From: Acidihalobacter_A sp037381185
GTDB lineage: Bacteria; Pseudomonadota; Gammaproteobacteria; DSM-5130; Acidihalobacteraceae
Assembly: GCF_037381185.1 (NCBI RefSeq)
Contig: NZ_JARRQY010000001.1
Location: forward strand, 1-64,000
Length of the DNA stretch: 64,000 nt
Reading direction: 5' to 3'
The notes below the pieces were generated by a model. The model was not told where the DNA came from. It searched no databases and was given only the letters and a program-made list of their open reading frames with translations. Positions 25,404 through 33,401 of the stretch are shown here, in pieces (within the stretch, counting starts at the first letter, position 1; each line of letters opens with the position of its first letter). Position numbers and translations under genes: made by a program.

Positions 25404-25985
25404 TCATCCGCGCTTGGAGTTCTTTTCGGGCGCGAATCGGCGGACGGTATTTTTGATTGACCCCGGTGACGCGCCCGAGCCGATTTCTTTGAGTGCGCAA
25501 AGAAACCGGCGAAAGAAACGCACCCCCGAGATCGCTTGTCCCTACGGGCAACCTCGCGAACGCACGCCTGAACGGGGCTCGCAGCCATTCGCCGTCCGGG
25601 CGAAAGGCTGCTTGGCCGGCATCCCTGCCGGCCATCCCCGCCCAGACGCACGTTCGCGAGGCAAGCGATCAGGGGGGATCGAACGTCAAAACCCGGTTTC
25701 CGTAGGTTGGGGTGAGTGCAACGCACCCCAACACGAACTGCACCGCCCGCGTTGGGGTGTGCTTCGCTTACCCCAACCTACCCCCTCGATACGCGAATGC
25801 GCAGCTCACAGGTTTGAGGTACGTTCTGTTTTAACTCCCCGGTTCCCGTCAGGGCCAAGGCCTTTCGGTCGCTTTTTTCGCCTCTTCCTTTGCGCGGTCA
25901 TAGAAAGGTGCTCGGGCGCGTCACCGCGATTGAACGAAGTCGCTCCCTTCGAATCGCGCACGAAATATACTCCCGGGCTGTCCAA
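25404..25985. repeat. Non-coding segment bounded by long imperfect inverted repeats (MITE-like)
   Basis: The 774-bp gap between the HDAC-like and aldo/keto reductase genes holds a symmetric structure. The left side (about 25404-25520) and the right side (about 25871-25985) are inverted copies: GCTCGGGCGCGTCACC at 25910-25925 exactly matches the complement of 25465-25480, and similarity continues on both sides over roughly 110 bp (also TTTCGCC, CTTTGCGC and GAAA blocks inward; TTTCG-GCGCGA-TCG blocks outward). Inside are smaller hairpins, for example 25479-25491 with 25498-25510 (one mismatch). A 247-codon frame spans it, but its Arg/Pro-rich product does not look like a protein. No transposase is present. 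Confidence 0.6.
25702..25781. repeat. Nested palindromic repeat (GTAGGTTGGGGT type)
   Basis: Two inverted copies of a ~31-bp unit flank a short spacer: GTAGGTTGGGGTGAG at 25702-25716 and its near-complement ending CCCCAACCTAC at 25771-25781. Each copy can itself fold (GTTGGGGTG with CGCACCCCAAC). Repeats beginning GTAGGTTGGG are widespread extragenic palindromes in proteobacteria. It lies inside the larger inverted-repeat segment. Confidence 0.75.
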
Positions 25986-26092
25986 CTATCTTATGACGGC
26001 GCCAAGCCTGTCGAACTGGCGACCTACGCCTATGTTCCCCCTGGATATCCATTTCTAACGCATCGCCCAATCGCCAAAGGATCCCCCACACC

Positions 26093-27259
26093 GTGACCGC
26101 CGAAACCGCCAACGCCCTGATCCCCGGCTACGCCAACGCCAAGGCCACCCAGGCCTATGCCGAATCGCAGCAGGCGGCCGGGCACGCCGCCGCGGGCCAC
26201 TACAGCGAATTCCTGCGCGCCCGCATGCGCCTGTCCAGCCTGGGCGTGGGCACCTTCGGCGGTGCGGCCACGCCCGAGGTCGATGCACAGATTTCGGCGG
26301 TGGTCACGCGCGCACTGCTCGAAGGCATCAACGTCGTCGATACCGCGGCGCACTACCGCTACGGCCGCTCGCTGGCCGCCGTCGGGGCCGGGGTGCGTAC
26401 CGCGGTGGCGCAGGGCGTGCCGCGCGAGGCGATGTTCCTGATCTCCAAGGGCGGTTTTCTCACCCTGCGAGGCGGGCAGCCGGCGGACATGCAGGCGTGG
26501 TTCGAGCGTGAGATCGTCGCTCAGGGCCTGGGTACGAAGGAGGATCTGGCCAAGGGCGCGCATCTGCTCACCCCGGCTTATATAGACTACCAGTTGGAGC
26601 TGTCGCGCCGCCTGATGGGCGTGGAAACGCTGGATGCGTTCCTCATCGACCAGCCGGAGGTGCATATTCCCGTCATCGGCAAGGAGATGACCAACCGCCG
26701 CCTGACCGCGGTATTCGAGGTGCTGGAGCGCGCCGTGCGCGAGAAGCGTCTGCGCAGCTACGGTATCAGTACCTTCGAGGGTCTGCGGGTGGAGACGGAC
26801 AATCCCATGTTCCAGTCCATCACTTCGATGATCGGACTGGCCGAGCGCGCCGCGCAGGAAGCGGGCGGCGACGAGCACGCCCGCCATCACTTCAAGATCG
26901 TGATGATGCCCTTCAATCAGGTCATGCCGGAGGCATTCACCCGCTTCAACACGGCCACGGGGCAGGGCAACGTCGCCTCGCCGATTCAGGCGGCGCACCA
27001 GCTCGAGGTCTACACCATGGCCAGCCATACGATGCTCAAGGGGCATCTAGCGCAGCAGTCGCTGGACGGCATCGCGCAGGCGATGCCCTGCCTCGCCAAC
27101 CCGGCGCAGCGCGCCATGCAGTTCAATCGCTCCACGCCTGGACTGGGCACTTCGCTGGTCGGCATCAGCACGCCCGAACACCTTGACGACCTGCTGACCG
27201 TGGCGCGCATTCCGCCGATGGAGCGCAAAATCTATCTGGCCATGTATCAGAAGGCCTGA
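26093..27259 (+). CDS. Aldo/keto reductase-family protein
   Basis: A 388-residue TIM-barrel oxidoreductase starting at GTG 26093. The barrel starts at RLSSLGVGTFGG; the catalytic Asp83 and Tyr88 lie in VVDTAAHYRYGR and Lys119 in FLISKGGF. The usual histidine position (LLHNPE in this branch) reads LIDQPE, with Asp186 in place of His. Other family marks are RSYGISTFEG, HFKIVMMPFNQV and, near the end, GTSLVGISTPEHLDDL. The altered tetrad suggests changed or reduced reductase activity. The substrate is unknown. It is followed by the mutS2-like gene after 77 bp. Confidence 0.85.
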   Translation: MTAETANALIPGYANAKATQAYAESQQAAGHAAAGHYSEFLRARMRLSSLGVGTFGGAATPEVDAQISAVVTRALLEGINVVDTAAHYRYGRSLAAVGAGVRTAVAQGVPREAMFLISKGGFLTLRGGQPADMQAWFEREIVAQGLGTKEDLAKGAHLLTPAYIDYQLELSRRLMGVETLDAFLIDQPEVHIPVIGKEMTNRRLTAVFEVLERAVREKRLRSYGISTFEGLRVETDNPMFQSITSMIGLAERAAQEAGGDEHARHHFKIVMMPFNQVMPEAFTRFNTATGQGNVASPIQAAHQLEVYTMASHTMLKGHLAQQSLDGIAQAMPCLANPAQRAMQFNRSTPGLGTSLVGISTPEHLDDLLTVARIPPMERKIYLAMYQKA

Positions 27260-27336
27260 GGACAACCCGAATCTCGCAAGCGACGTGCGGCGGGGGACAC
27301 GACCGCGCGTGCGGAACCGAATCACCTGGAGACGAT

Positions 27337-28911
27337 ATGCAGGCTGATCTCAAACCGCTGGAATTCAATGCCGTACGCAGGCTGTTGGAGCGCCTGACCT
27401 CCACGCCCTACGGAGCCGATGCGGCCCGCGCGCTGGAACCGGCGCCGAGCCTCGAGGTTGCACGGCAGATGCAGGACGCGGTGAGCGCCGCCCGTGCCTT
27501 TTTCGAGGCGCAGCAGCGTTTGTCGCTGGGCGCGCTGCCGGACGTGCGTGCCGCACTACGCCAGGCCGCGACGGTGGGGGCGTCCCTGTCCGGCCAGGCG
27601 CTATTCAACCTGCAGCAGGTGATGCAGGGCTGCACGCAACTGCACGCGGAGCTGCAAGGCTTTTCCGGGGTGTATCCCGGTGAACTGGACGAGCTGCTGC
27701 CCCCGCCGGCTATAGTCGAACGCCTGGCGCGGACCCTGGTCGGCGCCGGCAGTCTGCGCGACGACGCCAACCTGGAACTCGCAGAGCTGTTTGCCGAACG
27801 CAAGACACTGCGTGAGGAGGCCGAGCGCGTGGTCGAGCGGCGCATGGCCGGCGCGGACGTCCGCGGTCTGTTCGAGGATGGCAAGCAGCTTGCCTGGCAT
27901 CACGAGCGGGCCGTGCTGACCCTGCGCGCGGGAGATGCCGAACGCGTCAAGGGCGTGCGCCGCGACTCGCGTATGGGCGGGCGCGACGTATTGGTCGAGC
28001 CGATGGAAGCGGTGGCGGTCAACAATCGCCTGGAGGCGCTGAACGGCCGCATCGGCACCGAGCAGCAGCGCCTGTTCCGCGACATCACGGCCACGGTGCG
28101 CGGGCATCTGGGTGCGCTGGAGCGCATGATTTCCGCGCTGACCTGGATCGACCTGGCGTTGGCCGCCGGGCGTCTGAGCCGATCGACGAACGCGCATGCG
28201 CCGCGTCTGACCGATGCGCCCGAAATCGAGCTGTGCGAGGCCTATCATCCGCTGTTGCTGGTGCAGTTCGCCGACGGCTCCGGGCCGCAGCCGGTGCCGC
28301 TGTCGCTGCGCCTGGATGTGCAGGACCGGCTGCTGGTCATCACCGGCCCCAACACGGGCGGCAAGACCGTGGCACTGAAGACGCTGGGCCTGCTGGCGGT
28401 GATGGCGCATTGCGGCCTGCATATCCCGGCCGAGCGCGACTGTACGGTCGGCAGCTATGCGCGCCTGATCGTCGACGTGGGCGACCACCAGAGTCTTTAT
28501 CACCAACTGTCGACCTTCGCCGGCCACGTCGAGGTGCTCAAGCGGGTGCTGGGCGAAGCCGATGGACAAAGCCTGGTGCTGCTCGACGAACTCGGCACGG
28601 GCACCGATCCGGAGGAGGGGGCGGCGCTGGCCATGGCGGTGCTGGACGAACTGGGCGCGCGCGGGGTGCAGGGCGTGGTCAACACGCATCTGGCGCCGTT
28701 GAAGGAATACGCCGCGGATCGTCCCGGTCTGCGCAACGCCTCGATGCGTTTCGATGCCGAGACGCTGCGCCCCACTTACGAGCTGTGCATCGGGGTGCCG
28801 GGAGAATCGCTGGGGCTGATCATCGCCGAGCAGAATGGCCTGCCGGGAGATCTGATCGTCGGCGCCCGGACGCATCTGCGACGTATCGCCGCCGAGGATG
28901 CGGATGGGTGA
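27337..28911 (+). CDS. Short MutS2-like ATPase lacking the Smr nuclease domain
   Basis: A 524-residue MutS-family protein. It keeps the MutS2 core (MQADLKPLEFNAVRRLLERL; the lever/clamp helices about 100-290) and the ATPase domain with Walker A GPNTGGKT (337-344), the signature STFAGHVEVLKRVL and Walker B VLLDELGTGTDPEEG. Canonical MutS2 is about 780 residues and ends in KOW and Smr domains; here the chain ends soon after ESLGLIIAEQNGLPGDLI. MutS2 acts on recombination intermediates or stalled ribosomes; without Smr this form should bind and hydrolyse ATP but not cut. The stop is clean and no Smr fragment follows, so it looks like a natural short variant. Confidence 0.85.
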   Translation: MQADLKPLEFNAVRRLLERLTSTPYGADAARALEPAPSLEVARQMQDAVSAARAFFEAQQRLSLGALPDVRAALRQAATVGASLSGQALFNLQQVMQGCTQLHAELQGFSGVYPGELDELLPPPAIVERLARTLVGAGSLRDDANLELAELFAERKTLREEAERVVERRMAGADVRGLFEDGKQLAWHHERAVLTLRAGDAERVKGVRRDSRMGGRDVLVEPMEAVAVNNRLEALNGRIGTEQQRLFRDITATVRGHLGALERMISALTWIDLALAAGRLSRSTNAHAPRLTDAPEIELCEAYHPLLLVQFADGSGPQPVPLSLRLDVQDRLLVITGPNTGGKTVALKTLGLLAVMAHCGLHIPAERDCTVGSYARLIVDVGDHQSLYHQLSTFAGHVEVLKRVLGEADGQSLVLLDELGTGTDPEEGAALAMAVLDELGARGVQGVVNTHLAPLKEYAADRPGLRNASMRFDAETLRPTYELCIGVPGESLGLIIAEQNGLPGDLIVGARTHLRRIAAEDADG

Positions 28912-28917
28912 GCGGGC

Positions 28918-29889
28918 TCAGATGCGGCCGGTTTCGGCCAGCCAGTCGTAGCAGTCCTTGATCATGGCCGGCAGCGAGGCGGAACGGTAGCCCAGTTCCT
29001 GCTCGGACAGGCGCTGCGCGTCGAAGAACGATTCGGGCACTTCCTGCAGCAGGAACACGACATCGGAGGTCAGTTCGGGTTCCTTGTGGGTAAAGCGGGC
29101 GATGAATTCCTGGGCATTGGCCATCAGCGCGAACAGCGGTTTTGGCACCGCCCTGATCTTCACGTCCATGCCCATGCAGCGTGCCGCCTCCTGAAAGAAG
29201 TCCCGCCACGAAGCGTAGGGGCCGGCCAGCATGTAGCGTTCGCCGCAGCGGCCTTTTTCGTAGGCGCTCAGATGGGCCCTGGCGACGTCGTCGGCGTGGC
29301 AGAAGGCGATCTTGCCCGGCATGGCGATGCGCAGCCGGTCGTATTTGATCATCCTGAAGATGCGCGCGTAGTTGTTGTAGTCGTATTTGCCGACGACGAT
29401 GATCGGGCGCGTGATGACGGCGTCGAGGCCGCGTTCGACGCCCTTGAGCACTTCCAGTTCGGACAGGCGTTTGGTACGGATGTAGCCCTGCTTGATGTTC
29501 TTGGCCGTGGCTTCATCGACCTCGCCGTAGAGCATCACGGCGCCGGTGGAGGTGAAGATGAAGCGCCCGACCCGTTTTTCCAGCGCGGCCTCGACGAGGT
29601 TGCGGGTGGCGAGCACGTTGTCCTTCCACTGCTCGTCGGCATGGGCCGACCAGTGCGAAACGTTGCCGGCGGGGTGGAAGATGGCGTCGACGCCTTCGGG
29701 GATCGCGTTGCGCACCGATTCCAGGGAATGCAGATCCACCGGCTGGAACGCGACGTCGCAGCCGTCGAGTCGCGAGAGGTCGGAGGACGGTCGATGCAGC
29801 ACGGTGATCGACCAGCCGGCCTGCTGCAATACGTCGACGAGATTGCGGCCGACGCAACCCGTGGCTCCGGTGACATAGGCGTGTTTCAC
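28918..29889 (-). CDS. NAD(P)-dependent epimerase/dehydratase-family (extended SDR) protein
   Basis: About 323 residues with a Rossmann start (VKHAYVTGATGCVGRNLV), IFHPAGNVSHWS, the serine region FIFTSTGAVMLYG, and a YIRTKRLSE segment that provides the Tyr-x3-Lys pair. The C-terminal half binds substrate (RPIIVVGKYDYNNYARI). Similar proteins reduce or epimerise sugars, sterols or polyketide-like ketones. I use the GTG at 29889 behind GGGGGAA; a GTG at 29916 that overlaps the upstream stop (GTGA) is equally possible. It is the last gene of a minus-strand pair with the PP-loop ATPase. Confidence 0.85.
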   Translation of the reverse strand: MKHAYVTGATGCVGRNLVDVLQQAGWSITVLHRPSSDLSRLDGCDVAFQPVDLHSLESVRNAIPEGVDAIFHPAGNVSHWSAHADEQWKDNVLATRNLVEAALEKRVGRFIFTSTGAVMLYGEVDEATAKNIKQGYIRTKRLSELEVLKGVERGLDAVITRPIIVVGKYDYNNYARIFRMIKYDRLRIAMPGKIAFCHADDVARAHLSAYEKGRCGERYMLAGPYASWRDFFQEAARCMGMDVKIRAVPKPLFALMANAQEFIARFTHKEPELTSDVVFLLQEVPESFFDAQRLSEQELGYRSASLPAMIKDCYDWLAETGRI

Positions 29890-29912
29890 GGCGAGTTCCC
29901 CCAGTGAGATCT

Positions 29913-31046
29913 TCACCTCAGTCCGATGTCCTGTCTGTTCAGGCCGAGGCGTTCCAAGACTTCGAGCGCGCCCGTGCTGACGAAACGGCCTGTCCTGGCG
30001 CTATATTCGACCATTTCGAACAGGTTGCGCCAGTATTCCAGCGGAATCCGTCCCTCGCGGATCAGCCGGGAGAACTCGACCTCGAACGAGTTGAAGCCGA
30101 AGTTCGCCACCTCGCTGATGGCGATGACGGGGATGAAGGCGTTGTTGGTGAGCAGCGGGTTGCCGTGTCCGCGGCGCAGCAGGCCGAGTTCTTCGACCAT
30201 GGCGATGATGTCTGCCTCCGTCGGATCCCAGGCGACCAGCGGCATCAGTACGCGCGGCTTCCCGTGCTGCGGCCAGCGTGTACGGTCGAACCAATGGCGC
30301 ATGTCACCGGGCGTGAAATGTTCCTCCAGGACCAGACCCTGGCGTGCGACCAGCGGGTTGCGTTCGTCCTCTTCGCTGAACTCGGCCCTGACGCCACCAA
30401 AAATGTTGGCGACCTGGGTGCGGCCCAGGCCGCAGACGACCAGCGGCACTTCCAGCTTGGCCGCCAGATTGCGGGCGCTGTCGAAGGTGAGCTGTCCGTC
30501 CATCATGTCGACGATGCTGTAGCCCTGTTGCCGGGGAATTTCGCGAAAGGCCAGGCCGAAAAGCCTGTTTACGAAAGCCGGATCGGGCTTGAAGGCGATG
30601 AAGTCGATGTCGAAGTGCGCGATGGCGCTGGCGGCGTTTTTCAACGCGATCGGGCTCATGAAGCCGTTGTCGACCAGCAGGGCCAGCATGCGCAGGCCCG
30701 GGTAGTCCTGCTGCAGGCGGTGCAGCAGATAGCAGCTATCCTTGCCGCCGCTGAACAGGAACACGGCATCGTAGTCGGATCCGCTGCCCTGCGCTGCCGA
30801 CAGTGTGGCGTGCACCTCGGCCGCGAGGCGTTCGTCCGGGCCGTGGTCGGCGGTGGCGTGGGTGTCGCGCTGCAGGCAGGCGTTGCAGATTCCGTCCGCG
30901 TTCAGCGGGGCGTATGCCGAGGGGGCGGCACAGATGCGACAGCGCGGTTTCAGATGAGAGCGGGCGACAGGACGCAGCAGCGGCCAGAGACGGCGGGCGA
31001 TGAAGTCGAAGGCGCGGACTTCGCGCAAGAACTGGGCTTGCTCCAA
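29913..31046 (-). CDS. PP-loop ATPase of the N-acetyl-sugar amidotransferase (WbpG/PseA-like) type
   Basis: The 377-residue protein carries an N-terminal zinc ribbon (CRICAAPSAYAPLNADGICN, two CxxC pairs) followed by the PP-loop AVFLFSGGKDSCYLLHRL (SGGKDS) near residue 96. This zinc-ribbon plus PP-loop arrangement is found in WbpG/PseA-type amidotransferases that adenylate a sugar carbonyl before ammonia transfer. Later segments (DMMDGQLTFDSARNLA, ERNPLVARQGLVLEE) are less conserved. No glutamine amidotransferase partner lies beside it. It overlaps or abuts the SDR gene and follows the TetR gene by 53 bp. Substrate unknown. Confidence 0.75.
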   Translation of the reverse strand: MEQAQFLREVRAFDFIARRLWPLLRPVARSHLKPRCRICAAPSAYAPLNADGICNACLQRDTHATADHGPDERLAAEVHATLSAAQGSGSDYDAVFLFSGGKDSCYLLHRLQQDYPGLRMLALLVDNGFMSPIALKNAASAIAHFDIDFIAFKPDPAFVNRLFGLAFREIPRQQGYSIVDMMDGQLTFDSARNLAAKLEVPLVVCGLGRTQVANIFGGVRAEFSEEDERNPLVARQGLVLEEHFTPGDMRHWFDRTRWPQHGKPRVLMPLVAWDPTEADIIAMVEELGLLRRGHGNPLLTNNAFIPVIAISEVANFGFNSFEVEFSRLIREGRIPLEYWRNLFEMVEYSARTGRFVSTGALEVLERLGLNRQDIGLR

Positions 31047-31099
31047 TGCTTTCTCCCGCTGGCTATGCGCTACGTGGGTCGGGTGGCAATGCTGCCTCT

Positions 31100-31735
31100 T
31101 CAGGAGGTCACCGCTTCCTTTGCGAAGTCCTTGACGCCTAGAATTGCGAGGATCTGCGTCTGCGCCGCCTGTAGGATTCTGTGCTGCTCCTCTTCTTGGG
31201 AGATGCTTTTGGCGATGGCCACCGCGCCGACCAGGGCGGCGAGGATGGCGCGGGATTTCTCGCCAATGGTCTCGCTGTCGGCGCTGAAGGGCAGTTTCTT
31301 GAGGCGGCTGAGCGCGGTGAGGCGGGTCTCGAGGATTTTTTTCATGCGCTCGTAGGCTTCCTCGTATAGCCGCTTGACCTCGGTGTGCTCGCTGCCGATT
31401 TCGTTGAATAGAATGGCCTCGGGGCCGGGGCCGTTCCTATCCTTGAGTTCACACAGATTCAGATAGTCGGTGACCAGCGAGGTCAGGTGCTTGACGGAAA
31501 ACGGTCCCTTGGCCAGACGTGCGACGCGGCTGCGGCGCAGGGTTTCGTGCAGGGATTCGTTGTACAGCGCTTCCTTGGATTCGAAATAGGCGTAGAACGC
31601 GCCGTGGGTCATGCGGGCCAGTTTCATGATCTGACCGATGGAGACCTTGTCGAAGCCGTAGCGGCAGAACAGTTCGGTCGCGCATTGGATGATGCGCTCC
31701 TTGGTGCGGTATCGATGTTCCTTGGGATAGGGCAT
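31100..31735 (-). CDS. TetR-family transcriptional regulator
   Basis: A 211-residue regulator with the TetR helix-turn-helix in residues about 10-57 (RIIQCATELFCRYGFDKVSI, then LARMTHGAFYAYFESKEALY) and a helical ligand-binding domain. It is divergent from the beta-ketoacyl synthase gene, and a palindrome lies between them at 31756-31771. Regulators of this kind usually repress themselves and the divergent gene; a fatty-acyl ligand is plausible given the neighbour but not shown. Confidence 0.9.
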   Translation of the reverse strand: MPYPKEHRYRTKERIIQCATELFCRYGFDKVSIGQIMKLARMTHGAFYAYFESKEALYNESLHETLRRSRVARLAKGPFSVKHLTSLVTDYLNLCELKDRNGPGPEAILFNEIGSEHTEVKRLYEEAYERMKKILETRLTALSRLKKLPFSADSETIGEKSRAILAALVGAVAIAKSISQEEEQHRILQAAQTQILAILGVKDFAKEAVTS

Positions 31736-31755
31736 TGCGCTTCCCCGGTCGAGAA

Positions 31756-31771
31756 TATGATCTTGAACATA
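31756..31771. promoter_or_regulatory. Candidate TetR operator between the divergent genes
   Basis: TATGATC-TT-GAACATA is a 16-bp near-perfect palindrome (6 of 7 positions per arm), 20 bp from the TetR start and 50 bp from the synthase start, in an AT-rich spacer that must hold both promoters. Confidence 0.5.
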
Positions 31772-31821
31772 TATTAGGCCGGTATAAGGTTTTCTTCATG
31801 TTATCTGAGCATGGAGGAAGT

Positions 31822-33087
31822 ATGGATTCTCCCGTCGTGATTACCGGCATGGGCATTGTCAGCCCTCTGGGCTGCGGGGTCGAGGCGGTATGGCAACGGC
31901 TTCTGGAAGGTCGCTCGGGCATCCGCGGCATCGACCGATTCGATCTCGAGGACTTTCCCGTGCGCATCGCCGGTCTGGTGCCCGACCGCGAGCAGGATGT
32001 GGAAGCTGGCCTAAATCCGCAGGACGTGATAGAGCACAAGGAACTCAAGAAGCTGGGCTTGTTCACGTTCTACGCGCTCGCCGCTGCGCAGCAGGCCGTG
32101 GAGCAGTCCGGATGGCAGCCGCGTACGGAAGCCGAGCAGCGCGCGACGGCGACCATCGTCGCCACCGGTATCGGCGGTTTTCCAACCATCACGCAGGCGC
32201 ACACGACGCTGTTGGACAAGGGCTGGAAGCGGGTATCGCCGTTCGTGGTGCCGGCGTTCCTCGCCAATCTGGCGGCCGGCAACATATCCATTCGCTACGG
32301 TTTCAAGGGGCCATTAGGCTGCCCGGTCACGGCCTGCGCAGCCGGTGTGCAGGCTATCGGCGACGGCCTGCGCATGATTCGCAGCGGTGAGGCCGAGGTT
32401 GCCCTGGTCGGTGGCGCCGAAGCCTGCATCGATCCACTGTCGCTGGCCGGCTTCCATGCGATGAAGGCGTTGTCGACGCGCAACGATGCGCCGCAGCAGG
32501 CCTCGCGTCCCTTCGACCGCGAACGCGACGGTTTCGTCATGGGCGAAGGCGCGGGGTTGATGGTGATCGAGACCCTGGAGCATGCACGCGCCCGCGGCGC
32601 CGAGCCGCTGGCCGTGGTCAGCGGCTATGGCACCAGCGCCGATGCCTACCATATCGCCGCCGGTGCGGAAGACGGTTCGGGCGCCGCCGCAGCAATGCGT
32701 GGAGCGCTGAGGATGGCGGGGTTGGAACCTGCCGATATCGGCTATGTCAATGCGCATGCGACCTCCACGCCGGTCGGCGACCGCGGGGAAATTGCTGCGC
32801 TGAGAAGCGTATTCGGCGAGCGTCTGGCGGACGTGCCGATTTCCTCCACCAAGTCCGCTACCGGCCATCTGCTCGGCGCGGCGGGCGGTATCGAAAGCAT
32901 CTTTTCGGCCTTGGCGGTTAAGGAAGGCAGGCTGCCGCCGACGTTGAACCTGGACAGCCAGGACGAAACCATGGCGGATCTGGATCTCGTGCCCAAGCGG
33001 AGCCGGAGTCAGAGCGTGCAGCACGCACTTTGCAACGGTTTCGGTTTCGGCGGTGTCAACGCCTCGTTGATCCTCAGCAGGATATAG
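31822..33087 (+). CDS. Beta-ketoacyl-ACP synthase II-like protein
   Basis: A 421-residue thiolase-fold condensing enzyme (MDSPVVITGMGIVSPLGCGV). The Cys-His-His triad is intact: nucleophile in CPVTACAAG (Cys172), NAHATSTPVGD and SATGHLLGAAGGIES. Length and sequence resemble FabF. No acyl carrier protein, ketoreductase or other fab gene is beside it, so it is probably not the housekeeping fabF; the divergent TetR suggests a regulated lipid or secondary-metabolite role. ATG 31822 has GGAGGA 5 nt upstream. Confidence 0.88.
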   Translation: MDSPVVITGMGIVSPLGCGVEAVWQRLLEGRSGIRGIDRFDLEDFPVRIAGLVPDREQDVEAGLNPQDVIEHKELKKLGLFTFYALAAAQQAVEQSGWQPRTEAEQRATATIVATGIGGFPTITQAHTTLLDKGWKRVSPFVVPAFLANLAAGNISIRYGFKGPLGCPVTACAAGVQAIGDGLRMIRSGEAEVALVGGAEACIDPLSLAGFHAMKALSTRNDAPQQASRPFDRERDGFVMGEGAGLMVIETLEHARARGAEPLAVVSGYGTSADAYHIAAGAEDGSGAAAAMRGALRMAGLEPADIGYVNAHATSTPVGDRGEIAALRSVFGERLADVPISSTKSATGHLLGAAGGIESIFSALAVKEGRLPPTLNLDSQDETMADLDLVPKRSRSQSVQHALCNGFGFGGVNASLILSRI

Positions 33088-33401
33088 CTCGTCACCTAAC
33101 GTGGTGTATTTGGATGTCTGCCAGGGGACTTTGGCGGAGTTTTGCGGACTCGTCCATGTCTCTGTCAGGGTAGTCCCGGGACCCTGGGGGTGGCTGTTGA
33201 TCCCGTCATACGGGATTTGGCGTTAAATTTCGGCGAATATGCCGAATCGGCCAATTATCGGTCCGCTGGACGATGATATTTTTGTGTCGACATATTAGTA
33301 TCTGTCGTTTCGCGCCGCCGTTGGCGGCAACACAAAATATATAAAGTGGCGCCGCCCTCCCGCGGGCGTCGCCGCGTAATCGTCTGTCGGAGAAGACCGC
33401 T
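33088..33401 (+). promoter_or_regulatory. Leader/promoter region of the ilv operon
   Basis: A 314-bp spacer. A small hairpin ATCCCG-TCATA-CGGGAT (33200-33216) could end the synthase transcript. Downstream an AT-rich block (GATGATATTTTTG, CATATTAG about 33285-33299) may hold the ilvB promoter, and GCCGCC-GTT-GGCGGC (about 33316-33330) forms a stem. A 19-codon frame from 33239 (MPNRPIIGPLDDDIFVSTY) contains three Ile and one each of Leu and Val, weak for an attenuation leader. No terminator with a T-run is seen before ilvB. Confidence 0.4.

Noticed and set aside
25315..26058. 247-codon plus-strand frame between the HDAC-like and AKR genes
   Set aside because: It crosses the inverted-repeat element, has a low-complexity Arg/Pro/Ser composition and no domain, so it is read through repeats.
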